A stretch of 64,000 nt of DNA from Rhizohabitans arisaemae (GTDB lineage Bacteria; Actinomycetota; Actinomycetes; Streptosporangiales; Streptosporangiaceae): NCBI RefSeq assembly GCF_025996515.1, contig NZ_BLRH01000060.1, positions 682,001-746,000 on the forward strand. Direction: 5' to 3'. Positions 1 through 8,025 of this stretch are shown here, piece after piece; the first letter of the stretch is position 1; the number at the start of each line of letters is the position of its first letter. Below the pieces are notes generated by a model that worked only from the letters and a program-made list of their open reading frames with translations, was not told the DNA's origin and made no database searches. Both the position numbers and the translations under genes were made by a program.

Positions 1-558
1 CCGAGAACGCCGTCGACCCTAAGATCCGGCAAAGCCCGTCGACGCAGCAGCTCAGGATCGGCGCATGTGATCCCGTGGCGCTCCAATACCCTGGTGACCT
101 GCTCACAACCCCGATCCCAGCCCCGCAGCGGCATCCGGGCCGCACGCTCGGCCGTCGGCATGGAGCGCATTCCACCGCTGGAATCATCCGTGCGCTCACC
201 GGTCATCACGCAAGCGACGGGGGCGAGGCGGCACAGCAGGAGTGTGATCCCTTGAACCTCGATCCCCCCGCCCGGTCCGACCCGGCGGGCGGTGCCGTCG
301 CGCCGGGTCAAAAGCACATCGACGTAGGACGCATAGCCGGAGCCGTAATTATCGAATTCGGCGTGGTGAACGAGGAGCTCAGGACCTCGATGCAAATCGG
401 CGACCACCCTGCGGAGATAGCCTTCGACCAATTCGGACCCCGCCTCCCAGGGCCCACCCTCCACCGGCGCCGCTTTCCCACTAGCTGCACGGGCCTGGTA
501 CTCGGGATCAAGCAGTAGATCTTCCTGCCGAGGAGACACCGCACGACCGTTATCCACT
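1..558 (-). CDS. Unknown protein, C-terminus cut by window edge
   Basis: An open frame of 186 codons runs from a GTG at 558 off the left edge without a stop. A GGAGG lies at 568-572 (minus strand), nine bases before the GTG, which decides the start. The product begins MDNGRAVSPRQEDLL and is acidic then arginine-rich, with no signal peptide or membrane segment visible. I do not recognise the family. Codon third positions are G/C-rich, as expected for a real gene here. The 95-nt gap to the downstream transporter gene on the same strand allows co-transcription, but nothing shows it. Confidence 0.6.
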
Positions 559-653
559 GAGAACAACCTCCAACCGTCAACCGAATGAATGTCGCCCGAG
601 TCCACGCCCATCGCGCACGGTCTTTCGCAGGCGGAGCCCGTATCGGATGGGGG

Positions 654-1247
654 TTAGGTCAGGGTGGAGTCGAGGAGGATGGTGGTGCCGATGAGGATGA
701 AGACGGCGGGTACCAGCCAGTGGCCGTACCGTTCCACGGCTTTGATGATCTTGCGGTGGGAGCCCAGCCAGGAGCCGGCCAGGCACCAGGCGGCGACCAA
801 AAGGGCGAACACCGCGACGGTGATCAGGCTGTCGGTCAGGCCGATGGTACGGAACATCGGGGTGTAGACGGAGATGTTGTCCGCGCCGTTCGCGATCGTG
901 ACCCCGGCCACGGAAAGCAGCCCGGTGGCCACGACGGCGGACGGTTCGTCGCCGTCCGCCCGGGCGCGGCTCGCCCCGACGAGACCGCGGACGCCGAGGG
1001 CGATCGGGATGAGGCCGAGCAGTCCCACCCATCGGTCGGGCACGATCGTCAAGCCGAGTGCCGCGATGGCCGAGATCGCGATCAAAGCGCCGATGCCGGT
1101 GTACTGACCGGCCCAGATCTGCCAGGGGCGCGGTCGACCACCGGCGCGTGCCGCGAGGAACAGGACCGTCAGCACGATGAGGTCGTCCACGTTGGTCCCG
1201 GCGAAGACACCGGCCGCGGCCAGGACGGTGCCGGCGAACTCTGTCAC
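654..1247 (-). CDS. CadD-family cadmium resistance transporter-like membrane protein
   Basis: This 197-residue integral membrane protein looks like the cadmium resistance transporter family (Cad/CadD, Pfam PF03596). It has five or six hydrophobic segments, and the family-typical N-terminal GVFAGTNVDDLIVL and central ANGADNISVYTPMF, with conserved Asn-Asp pairs inside membrane helices. Known members are proposed to export cadmium or other small cations, or simply to sequester them; the substrate here cannot be read from sequence. Length matches the family (about 190-210). The start is a GTG at 1247 with no strong ribosome site, so it is less certain than the identity. The neighbouring GlxA-type regulator on the same strand may be unrelated. 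Confidence 0.8.
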   Translation of the reverse strand: MTEFAGTVLAAAGVFAGTNVDDLIVLTVLFLAARAGGRPRPWQIWAGQYTGIGALIAISAIAALGLTIVPDRWVGLLGLIPIALGVRGLVGASRARADGDEPSAVVATGLLSVAGVTIANGADNISVYTPMFRTIGLTDSLITVAVFALLVAAWCLAGSWLGSHRKIIKAVERYGHWLVPAVFILIGTTILLDSTLT

Positions 1248-1294
1248 GATCGATCAGGGTATGGCGTGAACAGCGAAGTGCCCACCCAGAGACC

Positions 1295-2254
1295 TCACGC
1301 CCGCAGGGTCGCCCGATAGCGGGACGGGGATGTCCCGTACCGGGCGGTGAACGCCTGACGGAGCGTCTCGGCGGACCCGAAGCCGCAGCGGGCGGCCACG
1401 CTCGCCAGGGGTGACGAGGTGCCGGTCAGAAGACGGGCCGCCGCTTCGGTACGGGCGTTCCGTACGAAACGTCCCGGGGTTTCCCCCAGGTGTTCGACGA
1501 ACAGGCGGGTCAGGTGCCGTTCGCTCACTCCCGCGCCCGCTGCCAGGGTTGCGGTGCCCAGGTCCCCGTCCAGGTGGGCGGCGATGTGGTCGACGGTCCG
1601 TCTGACCAGGCTGTTCGTGGTGGCCGAGGCGGTGGTGAACATGCTCATCTGGGCTTGGTTGCCGGGCCGGTGCAGGTAGGTGACCAGGCCACGGGCGACC
1701 GCTCGGGCCAGCTCGGCGCCGTGGTCCTCCTCGATGAAGGAGAGGGTGAGGTCCAGGGCGCTGGTGACCCCGGCCGCGGTGGTGACGCTTCCGTCGCGGA
1801 TGTAGATCGGCGTGGGGTCCACCTCGATTTGGGGGTAGGCCCCGGCGAGTTCCGCCGCGTACCACCAGTGTGTGGTGACACGCTTGCCGTCGAGCAGACC
1901 GGCGGCGGCCAGCACGGTCGCCCCGGTGCACACCGAGGCCGTCCGGCGGCTCTCCCTGGCGAGGCGGCGGACGTGCGCGACGATCCGCGGGTTCTCCGCC
2001 GCGGCCTTGTGCCCGGACCCGCCGGAGACGACCAGGGTGTCGAGTGGCCCGCGGAGTCGTTCCAGGGAGTGCCCGCTCCGCAGGGCCAGACCTGAGGAGC
2101 AGGTGATGGTACGGCCGCCGGGCGTGGCCACGCCTACGGCGTACGCCGGGCGGGCGCCGAGTCCGTTGGCCACGGTCAGGCTGGTCGTCACGCAGGCGAT
2201 GTCCAGCAGCTCGGCCGCCTGGTACCCCACGACGACCACGCGTCGAGCTTCCAC
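1295..2254 (-). CDS. GlxA-family transcriptional regulator (DJ-1/PfpI domain plus AraC HTH)
   Basis: The N-terminal half (about residues 1-180) is a DJ-1/PfpI domain with the nucleophile-elbow sequence SVCTGATVLAAAGLLDG followed by TTHW. The C-terminal half (about 210-315) is an AraC-type double helix-turn-helix, including GVSERHLTRLFVEHLG and the ARCGFGSAETLRQAF second helix pair. GlxA-type proteins are DNA-binding regulators in which the DJ-1 domain is thought to sense a ligand. I chose the GTG at 2254 because an AGGG lies 8 bases upstream; a GTG at 2263 and a TTG at 2290 are alternatives. It is divergent from a stand-alone DJ-1 protein, its most likely target. Confidence 0.85.
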   Translation of the reverse strand: MEARRVVVVGYQAAELLDIACVTTSLTVANGLGARPAYAVGVATPGGRTITCSSGLALRSGHSLERLRGPLDTLVVSGGSGHKAAAENPRIVAHVRRLARESRRTASVCTGATVLAAAGLLDGKRVTTHWWYAAELAGAYPQIEVDPTPIYIRDGSVTTAAGVTSALDLTLSFIEEDHGAELARAVARGLVTYLHRPGNQAQMSMFTTASATTNSLVRRTVDHIAAHLDGDLGTATLAAGAGVSERHLTRLFVEHLGETPGRFVRNARTEAAARLLTGTSSPLASVAARCGFGSAETLRQAFTARYGTSPSRYRATLRA

Positions 2255-2306
2255 GAGCCCCACCCTACGTCGGAGTGACTTGGATCCCAAGATTTCGGAC
2301 TATGTC

Positions 2307-2322
2307 GGCATTCTTGAGTGCC
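2307..2322. promoter_or_regulatory. Dyad in the GlxA/DJ-1 divergent promoter region
   Basis: The 16 bases GGCATTCTTGAGTGCC form an imperfect dyad (GGCA-T-TC / GA-G-TGCC, six of seven pairs), placed between the two divergent genes. It is a candidate site for the AraC-type regulator. This is inference from symmetry and position only. Confidence 0.35.
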
Positions 2323-2353
2323 TTAGCCAAGCCTGGGAGCCGATGGTGAGAGC

Positions 2354-3046
2354 ATGACGAAGAAGACGATCGCTTTCGTGCTCTACCCCGGTATCACCCC
2401 GCTCGATCTGGTGGGGCCGTTGCAGGTGATGTCGACGCTGCCCGAGATCGACCCGTCGTTCGAGGTGGTCGTGGTCGGCGCGGAGCTGACCCCCGTAGGC
2501 ACCGACACCCCGGTGAAGCTGGCACCCAGCCACCTGTTCGACGAGGTCACCGATCCCTACGTGGTGATCGTGCCCGGCGGGACCACGCCCACCATCGCCG
2601 CCCTCGCCGACGAGTCGCTGCTGACCTGGATCCGGGAGGCGGCGCGGACGGCCGAGGTCGTCGCCTCCGTGTGCACCGGCTCCCTGCTGCTGGGCGCCGC
2701 CGGTCTGCTCGACGGCCGCAAGGCCACCACCCATTGGGGCATGCGCGACCTGCTGCCCAAGTTCGGCGCCACCCCGGTCACCGAACGCTGGGTGGAGGAC
2801 GGGCCGACGCTCACCGCCGCCGGGGTGTCCGCCGGGATCGACATGGCCCTTCACCTGGTGGAACGCCTTGCAGGAGAGCAGACCGCCCGCGACATTCAGC
2901 TTTTCATCGAGTACGACCCGGAGCCACCTCTGGGCGGCATCGACTGGTCCCGGGTAGACCTGGAGTCCTTCAAACCCCTCATGCAGGCCCTAGTGGAATC
3001 GGCCCTGGCCGACCACCCGGAGATCCTGGCCCGCCTGACGGCTTGA
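2354..3046 (+). CDS. DJ-1/PfpI family protein (isonitrile hydratase-like)
   Basis: This 230-residue, single-domain member of the DJ-1/PfpI superfamily has the elbow VASVCTGSLLLGAAGLLDG with its nucleophilic Cys near residue 117, followed by ATTHWG. This pattern is shared with isonitrile hydratase (InhA) and with the sensor half of GlxA regulators. N-terminal FVLYPGITPLDLVGPLQV is also typical of the InhA branch. No signal peptide; cytoplasmic. Isonitrile hydration is one possible activity, but close relatives have other or no known activity, so only the family is firm. It is divergently paired with the GlxA-type regulator and followed by a hairpin before the convergent GH4 gene. Confidence 0.8.
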   Translation: MTKKTIAFVLYPGITPLDLVGPLQVMSTLPEIDPSFEVVVVGAELTPVGTDTPVKLAPSHLFDEVTDPYVVIVPGGTTPTIAALADESLLTWIREAARTAEVVASVCTGSLLLGAAGLLDGRKATTHWGMRDLLPKFGATPVTERWVEDGPTLTAAGVSAGIDMALHLVERLAGEQTARDIQLFIEYDPEPPLGGIDWSRVDLESFKPLMQALVESALADHPEILARLTA

Positions 3047-3049
3047 GCC

Positions 3050-3079
3050 CCCAAGGCCGTACCCGCACACGACCTTGGG
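3050..3079. terminator. Hairpin between convergent genes
   Basis: CCCAAGG at 3050-3056 pairs perfectly with CCTTGGG at 3073-3079 across a 16-nt loop, in the 47-nt space between the ends of the DJ-1 gene and the convergent GH4 gene. It probably serves both as a bidirectional terminator. There is no U-tract, as is common in actinobacteria. Confidence 0.5.
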
Positions 3080-3093
3080 AGCGCCGCCGCGAC

Positions 3094-4371
3094 TCAGTGG
3101 GCGTGCGCGAAGCGGGGCAGGTGGGAGGTGTTCGCGTTGAGGATCTCGTCGAGGAGCGGGACGGCGGTGTCCCACCCGTGCACGAGCGGGTTGGCCATCA
3201 GGGCGGCCAAGGCGTCGCCGCGCTCGCCGCTGAGCGCCGCCCGGATGGCGAGTTCCTCGTACGCCTTGGCCTGCTGAACGACACCGCGCAGACCGGGGGC
3301 GAGGGGTGCCGTCGGGAGGGCCAGCGCGCCGGCCTTGGTGATCCGCGCGGGCACCTCCACCACCGCGTGGGCGGGCAGGTCGGGGAGCGCGCCGTTGTTG
3401 CGGACGTTGACGACCTGGATGTCGCCGCGGCCGTCGTACAGGGACGCGACGAGCTGTGCGGCGGCTTCGCTGTAGAAGGCGCCGCCCCGGTTGGCGAGGA
3501 GTGTCGGTTTCTGGGTCATGCCGGGGTCGCGGTACATCTCCAGCAGGCGGCGCTCGATGTCGCTGACCTCCTGGGCCCGGTTGTTCGCACCGCCGCGCTG
3601 TTCGGCGAGGACGGTGGAGAACATGTAGTAGTACCGCAGGTACCCGGACGGGATGGCGCCGACGGCCCGGATCAGCTCCGCCGGGATGTCGATCTCGGCG
3701 GAGATGGTCTCGGCCCGGTTGGCGAGCAGCTCGGGCAGCCGGTCGACGCCGTCCACCCGGACCGCCCGTTCCCAGGTCAGGTGGTTCAGCCCGACGTGTT
3801 CGAGCTCCACGCGCTCCGGGTCGACCCCGAAGTACTCGGCGAACTGCCGCTGGTAGGCGATGGCGACGTTGCACAGCCCGATCGCCCGGTGGCCGGCGTC
3901 GAGCAGCGCCTGGGTGACGATGCCGACCGGGTTGGTGAAGTCGACGAGCCAGTGGCCGGGCGCGGCGAGGCGGTCGGCGCGTTCGGCGATGTCGAGGACG
4001 ACGGGCACGGTCCGCAGGGCTTTGGCCAGGCCACCGGCTCCGGTGGTCTCCTGCCCGATGGTGCCCCATTTGGGGGGGATCGTCTCGTCGAGGTGCCGGG
4101 CCGCCTGTCCGCCGACCCGCAGCTGCACCAGGACGAAGTCGGCACCGTCGAGGGCGGCGTCCAGGTTGCCGGTGAGGGTGAGCCGCCCCCGCCATTCGAG
4201 CCGGTCGAGCATGCGCCGGGCCAGCCCGCCGATGATCTCAAGCCGTACGGGGTCGGTGTCGTGCAGGACGAGCTCGCCGACCGGCAGGCGGTCCCCGCGG
4301 GTGGCGAACCCTTCGATCAGTTCCGGGGTGTACGTGCTGCCGCCGCCGATGACAACGATCTTGACGGTCAA
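3094..4371 (-). CDS. Glycoside hydrolase family 4 (6-phospho-beta-glucosidase type)
   Basis: This is a 425-residue GH4 enzyme, a family that cleaves (mostly phosphorylated) glycosides through NAD-dependent oxidation at C3 and needs a divalent metal. The N-terminus carries the dinucleotide motif VVIGGGSTYTPELIEG. DFTNPVGIVTQALL, the metal-ligand segment GLCNVAIAYQ and the GLNHLTW histidine follow. The sequence resembles the 6-phospho-beta-glucosidase branch more than the alpha-galactosidase branch. The start is taken as a TTG at 4371, four bases after GGAGG; this is unusual, but the protein begins as expected for the family. It is last in a four-gene minus-strand operon. ABC-imported sugar would arrive unphosphorylated, so the kinase at 11469 may supply the phosphate. 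Confidence 0.88.
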   Translation of the reverse strand: MTVKIVVIGGGSTYTPELIEGFATRGDRLPVGELVLHDTDPVRLEIIGGLARRMLDRLEWRGRLTLTGNLDAALDGADFVLVQLRVGGQAARHLDETIPPKWGTIGQETTGAGGLAKALRTVPVVLDIAERADRLAAPGHWLVDFTNPVGIVTQALLDAGHRAIGLCNVAIAYQRQFAEYFGVDPERVELEHVGLNHLTWERAVRVDGVDRLPELLANRAETISAEIDIPAELIRAVGAIPSGYLRYYYMFSTVLAEQRGGANNRAQEVSDIERRLLEMYRDPGMTQKPTLLANRGGAFYSEAAAQLVASLYDGRGDIQVVNVRNNGALPDLPAHAVVEVPARITKAGALALPTAPLAPGLRGVVQQAKAYEELAIRAALSGERGDALAALMANPLVHGWDTAVPLLDEILNANTSHLPRFAHAH

Positions 4372-4436
4372 CGTTCCTCCAGTCTTGCCGTGGCCTGGCC
4401 GGGACAGGGGTCCCGGCCACGCGTTGTTCGTCGGGG

Positions 4437-5456
4437 TCAGTCGCCGATCGGGATCGCCGACCAGTCGAAGCAGATCGCGCCGACCGGGGCCGACCCGTCG
4501 CGGAGGCGTTGATACGTGCCCTCCGCGTCCAGGGGCGACGCACGCCCGGCGATCATGTCGGCGGTGTTGAAGGCGCCGGAGGCCAGGCGCCGGAAGTACA
4601 ACCCGGTCACCGCGTCGCGGTTGAGCGGACCGGCGGCCGGGTCGTCGGAGACGAGGGCGGCGTGTGCCCCGAGGATCGTCAGCGAGTTGCTCACCACGCC
4701 TGCCCCGAGCGTCTGCCGGGACGGGGTGGGGGTGTCGCCGAGCAGCACGATCCGGCCGAGGGGCCGCGCCAGCCGTACCGCCTGGGAGAGCACCGCGTTG
4801 CTGCCGGTGACCTCGAAGACGACGTCGATGAGGCGGCCCCCGGTGAGCTCGCCGACGGCCTCCAGAGCGTCGGCTGCGGTCATGGCCAACGTGTCCGTGG
4901 CGCCGTGGGCCGACGCCATGTCGAGCCGCCGGGCGTCGACGTCGATCGCCACGACGCGGGACGCCCCGTGGGCGACGGCGTACTGGACGACGAGCTGCCC
5001 GACCGGGCCGAGCCCCAGGACCGCGACGGTCTCCCCCATGGTGATCGCGGCTCGGGCGGCTCCGGCGGCGGCGGTGACCACCAGCGGCACCCACACCGCC
5101 TCCTCGTCGGAGACCTCGTCGGGGATGCGGCGTACCTCACCCGCCGGAAGCGTGACGAGTTCCTGGTGCGGCGCGTAGCTCTGGATCCGATCGCCGGGCC
5201 GCAACCCCGTGACGCCCCGGCCGACCTGTTCCACGACTCCGGCCATGCTGTATCCGGGACGGAACGGGTACTGCACCCATTCCTCCCAGTTGGAGCCCGG
5301 GTCGAACTCGCCGCGCAGGCAGGCCAGCTCCGTCCCGGGGCTGATCAGCGAGAGCGTCGAGCGGCAGAGGACCTCCCCCTCGCCGGGCGGCGCGACGTCC
5401 TCCCGCGCCACGTGCACGGTGTGCGGGGCGGGGAACTCGACATACCAGGACTTCAT
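4437..5456 (-). CDS. MDR-family dehydrogenase, zinc-site residues missing
   Basis: This 339-residue medium-chain dehydrogenase/reductase has an N-terminal GroES-like domain and a Rossmann domain with VAVLGLGPVGQLVVQYA. At the position where zinc alcohol dehydrogenases have GxCGTD, this protein has SLISPGTEL. No four-Cys structural zinc loop is visible either, so it is probably zinc-independent, like the BchC/L-gulonate-type group of MDR proteins. The ATG at 5456 overlaps the stop of the upstream oxidoreductase by four bases (ATGA) and has GGAGGGG just before it. In this operon it presumably oxidises or reduces a sugar or polyol; the substrate is unknown. Confidence 0.8.
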   Translation of the reverse strand: MKSWYVEFPAPHTVHVAREDVAPPGEGEVLCRSTLSLISPGTELACLRGEFDPGSNWEEWVQYPFRPGYSMAGVVEQVGRGVTGLRPGDRIQSYAPHQELVTLPAGEVRRIPDEVSDEEAVWVPLVVTAAAGAARAAITMGETVAVLGLGPVGQLVVQYAVAHGASRVVAIDVDARRLDMASAHGATDTLAMTAADALEAVGELTGGRLIDVVFEVTGSNAVLSQAVRLARPLGRIVLLGDTPTPSRQTLGAGVVSNSLTILGAHAALVSDDPAAGPLNRDAVTGLYFRRLASGAFNTADMIAGRASPLDAEGTYQRLRDGSAPVGAICFDWSAIPIGD

Positions 5457-6460
5457 TGACCCCTCCCGAAGTGGACGGTCTCGCCGCTCGCCGAACTCGC
5501 GTAGGCGGCTTCGATGATCTCCATTGAGGTGATGCCGTCCGCCGAGTCCGGGGCCGGTTCGTCCTGACCGGCGACGGTTTCCAGGAATGCGCGCATCTGC
5601 TCGTCGTACCGGTGCTGAAGCGCCGGTTCGGTGAGCTCGGCCGGGAACGCCGCCACCCGCTCGGGCTCGGCCTCGGGCCGTACCAGCATGCCGGGGAAGG
5701 TCTGCGCGTAGGCGTCGGTGCCGCTGACGCGGATGCTGCCCGTCGGCCCGGGCGCATGCGGGTGCCACCAGCCGGCCTCCACCCCGGAGGTCACCCCGTT
5801 GTCCCAGACGATCATGAGGATCGCCGTGTCGTCCACGGGCAGATCGCGGTAGTGGGTGCCGCAGCGCGCCGTGACGCTGACCGGCTGCGGGTCGCCGAGC
5901 AGGAAGCGGCTGAGGTCGATGGCGTGCACGGCGAGATCCATCATCGCCCCGCCGCCGGCCAGCGCGGGGTCGGCGAACCAGCCCTCCGGCCCGAACCCGG
6001 CGTGGATCGCATGCGCCGTGGTGTGCACCGGCCGGCCGAGTGTCCCGTCCCGCACGAGGTCGCGTATCCAGCGGACCTGCGGGTCGAAGCGGAGGCAGTG
6101 GGCGAGCATGACCTTGGCGTCCGGGCGCTCCGCGGCGGCGATCGCCCGGGATTCGGCCACCGTCATGGCCATCGGCTTCTCCAGCAGCACCGGCAGACCC
6201 GCCTCCAGGGCCCGCACCGTCTGCTCGGCGTGCAGCGCGTTCGGGGTGGCGACGATCAGGGCGTCCACCTCGCCGTCCGCGATGAGGTGGTCGAGGTCGA
6301 GGTATCGGCGGCGGAAGCCGTACCGCTCCCCCAGCGCGTCCAGGGATTGCGCGCGGTGGTTGACGGCGGCGACCAGCTCGCCACCGGCGGTGGCGACCGC
6401 CCGGGCGTGGTAGTCGGCGATGTATCCGGTTCCGGCGATGGCGAGGCGCGGGCGGGTCAC
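5453..6460 (-). CDS. Gfo/Idh/MocA family oxidoreductase
   Basis: The protein has 335 residues and begins with a GTG overlapping the deacetylase stop (GTGA). The N-terminal Rossmann fold shows LAIAGTGYIADYHARA. The diagnostic EKP motif appears in LLEKPMAMTVAESRAI near residue 95, and the C-terminal alpha/beta domain contains AVHAIDLSRFLLGDPQ. Gfo/Idh enzymes are NAD(P)-dependent sugar or inositol dehydrogenases. Its place between a deacetylase and an MDR dehydrogenase, upstream of GH4, suggests processing of the imported sugar, for example at C3 as in 3-keto-glycoside pathways. That role is inference. Confidence 0.88.
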   Translation of the reverse strand: MTRPRLAIAGTGYIADYHARAVATAGGELVAAVNHRAQSLDALGERYGFRRRYLDLDHLIADGEVDALIVATPNALHAEQTVRALEAGLPVLLEKPMAMTVAESRAIAAAERPDAKVMLAHCLRFDPQVRWIRDLVRDGTLGRPVHTTAHAIHAGFGPEGWFADPALAGGGAMMDLAVHAIDLSRFLLGDPQPVSVTARCGTHYRDLPVDDTAILMIVWDNGVTSGVEAGWWHPHAPGPTGSIRVSGTDAYAQTFPGMLVRPEAEPERVAAFPAELTEPALQHRYDEQMRAFLETVAGQDEPAPDSADGITSMEIIEAAYASSASGETVHFGRGQ

Positions 6461-7107
6461 GCGAGCTCGTCCATCCGGACGAAGCGGGCACCGGCCGCGC
6501 GCAGGCCGTCGATGACCTGTGGCAACGCCCGCCGGGTCGCGTTGGTCCAGGGGTGGAAGAGCACGACCGCGCCGTCGCCGTGCGCCGTCGCCTCTTCGAC
6601 GACGGTACGGGCGACCGCCGGGCCGGTGGATTTCACCTGCCAGTCGAGGGAGTCCACGTGCCAGCTCCACTCCCGGTAGCCGAGCCTGTCCAGACCGGCC
6701 AGGACGTCCGGGTCGTCGGTGCCGTCGCCGAAGGGGCAGCGGAACCAGGGCCGGGGGTCGTGCCCGACGATGCGGCGGATGGCCTGCTCCGCGGCGCGTA
6801 CGTCACGGGCCAGGCCTTCGGGGGAGAGCCAGGTCATCCGGGCGTGGTGGTGGGAGTGGTTGCCGATGAGGTGGCCGTCGGCGGCCAAACGCTTGGCGAG
6901 CACCGGGTGTGCCTGCGCCCAGCGGCCCTGGACGAAGTGGGTCGCCGTCACGTCGCGCTCGGCGAGCGTGTCGAGGACGGCCTCGGTCCCGTCCGGGTGG
7001 TTGGGGCGATCCGCGTGCTCCACGTCGAAGGTCAGCGCGACCCGCCAGGGTGACGGTCGGGCCGTTGTGGGCTCGGGAGACTCGGGGGGCTCGGGGGACT
7101 CCGCCAC
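6457..7107 (-). CDS. Polysaccharide deacetylase (NodB/CE4 family), no signal peptide
   Basis: The 216-residue protein is almost entirely one NodB homology domain: VALTFDVEHA (motif 1 Asp), NHSHHHARM (metal His pair), RCPFGDG (motif 3) and VVLFHPW (motif 5). CE4 enzymes remove N- or O-acetyl groups from sugars such as chitooligosaccharides. I place the start at the GTG at 7107 because GGAGG at 7118-7122 precedes it by ten bases. The open frame continues upstream through rare codons (ATA, TTA) in what looks like promoter DNA. Without a signal peptide the enzyme should act in the cytoplasm on imported oligosaccharide. It is the first gene of the minus-strand operon. Confidence 0.85.
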   Translation of the reverse strand: MAESPEPPESPEPTTARPSPWRVALTFDVEHADRPNHPDGTEAVLDTLAERDVTATHFVQGRWAQAHPVLAKRLAADGHLIGNHSHHHARMTWLSPEGLARDVRAAEQAIRRIVGHDPRPWFRCPFGDGTDDPDVLAGLDRLGYREWSWHVDSLDWQVKSTGPAVARTVVEEATAHGDGAVVLFHPWTNATRRALPQVIDGLRAAGARFVRMDELA

Positions 7108-7141
7108 GTCTGCGGTACCTCCGTTTTCGAAGAAGTCGTCC

Positions 7142-7202
7142 TTGACAGGGGTGATGGCCGGGACGAATATTGCTAACAACATTATCATCAAGCAACCGCT
7201 TG
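7142..7202. promoter_or_regulatory. Divergent promoter/operator region of the sugar locus
   Basis: An AT-rich island in otherwise GC-rich DNA separates the deacetylase operon from the GntR gene. On the plus strand TTGACA at 7142-7147 and AATATT at 7166-7171 are 18 bases apart and could be -35/-10. Two symmetrical elements follow: TTGCTAACAA at 7170-7179 (TTG-N-TA-N-CAA), and a perfect inverted repeat CAAGC-AACC-GCTTG at 7189-7202. These are candidate operators for the adjacent GntR regulator controlling both arms. Position and symmetry support this; binding is inferred. Confidence 0.5.
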
Positions 7203-7248
7203 GCAAGAGGGTTGCGTCCTCTGGCCCCCGGAAGGAACCACGCCCGAC

Positions 7249-7992
7249 ATGGCCCGTTATCGACTTGAGGCCGGTCCCACCCCCCTGCACCACCAGGTCT
7301 ACCTCGACCTCAGCACCGCGCTCGACGAGGGGGAATGGCAGGCCGGCGACCGACTGCCACCCGAGCGGGAACTGGCGCGCCGGTACGGGTGCAGCCTCAT
7401 CCCCGTACGGCGGGCGCTGGACGAGCTGGCCCGGGAGGGCCGCCTCGAACGCACCCGGGGACGCGGCACATTCGTCCTGCACCCCCGCCTCGAGGTCGAC
7501 CTCGGCCGGAGCGAGAGCTTCGCCGACCTCATGCACATGCACGGCATGGACCCGGCCACCGCTCTGGTGGAGTCCCGGACGGAACCGGCGGGCGAGGTGG
7601 TGGGCGCCGCGCTCGGCCTCACCCTGGAGGCGCCGACCATCTACCTGGAACGACTCCGCATCGCCAACGGAGAGCCGTTGATCCTGGAACAGGTCTACCT
7701 GCCGGGTGAGCGGTTCGCCGGCCTGCTCGAACTCGACCTGGAACGCAATTCCCTGTACGCGCTGCTCGCCGAACGATACGGGACCCAGATCGTCCGCTCC
7801 CGCGAGGTCATCGAACCCGTGACGCTCCGATCCCACGAAGCGCGCCTGCTCAACCAGCCCTCCTCCCGTCCGGCGCTCCTGGTGGAGGGGGTCGCGTTCG
7901 ACTCCGACGACCAGCCGGTCGAGTTGACCCGGAGCTACGTCCGGGGCGACCGAGCCCGGCTGTCCTTTGAAAGAAACATCCTTCGCCCCTGA
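7249..7992 (+). CDS. GntR-family regulator with UTRA ligand domain (HutC/FarR type)
   Basis: The 247-residue protein starts at an ATG preceded by a GGAAGGA-like site. Residues about 10-75 are a GntR winged helix containing LPPERELARRYGCSLIPVRR and GRLERTRGRGTFV. Residues about 95-240 match the UTRA domain, with YLERLRIANGEPLILEQ and the late VEGVAFDSDDQPVELTRSY. UTRA regulators usually bind a sugar phosphate or similar metabolite and release DNA. It sits at the head of the ABC importer arm and beside palindromes in the divergent promoter, so it is most likely the local, autoregulated repressor. Confidence 0.9.
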   Translation: MARYRLEAGPTPLHHQVYLDLSTALDEGEWQAGDRLPPERELARRYGCSLIPVRRALDELAREGRLERTRGRGTFVLHPRLEVDLGRSESFADLMHMHGMDPATALVESRTEPAGEVVGAALGLTLEAPTIYLERLRIANGEPLILEQVYLPGERFAGLLELDLERNSLYALLAERYGTQIVRSREVIEPVTLRSHEARLLNQPSSRPALLVEGVAFDSDDQPVELTRSYVRGDRARLSFERNILRP

Positions 7993-8025
7993 CCCCCCGG
8001 TGACACCCACCCCTGAAGGAGTCCC

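Noticed and set aside
3094-5094. Long minus-strand reading extending the GH4 protein N-terminally through the dehydrogenase gene
   Set aside because: GH4 proteins begin at the GGGSTYTPEL region; the extension is the wrong frame of the dehydrogenase gene, and a GGAGG precedes the TTG at 4371.
7108-7188. Upstream ATG for the deacetylase giving a short hydrophobic N-terminus
   Set aside because: The extra codons include rare ATA and TTA and lie in AT-rich promoter-like DNA; GGAGG points to the GTG at 7107.
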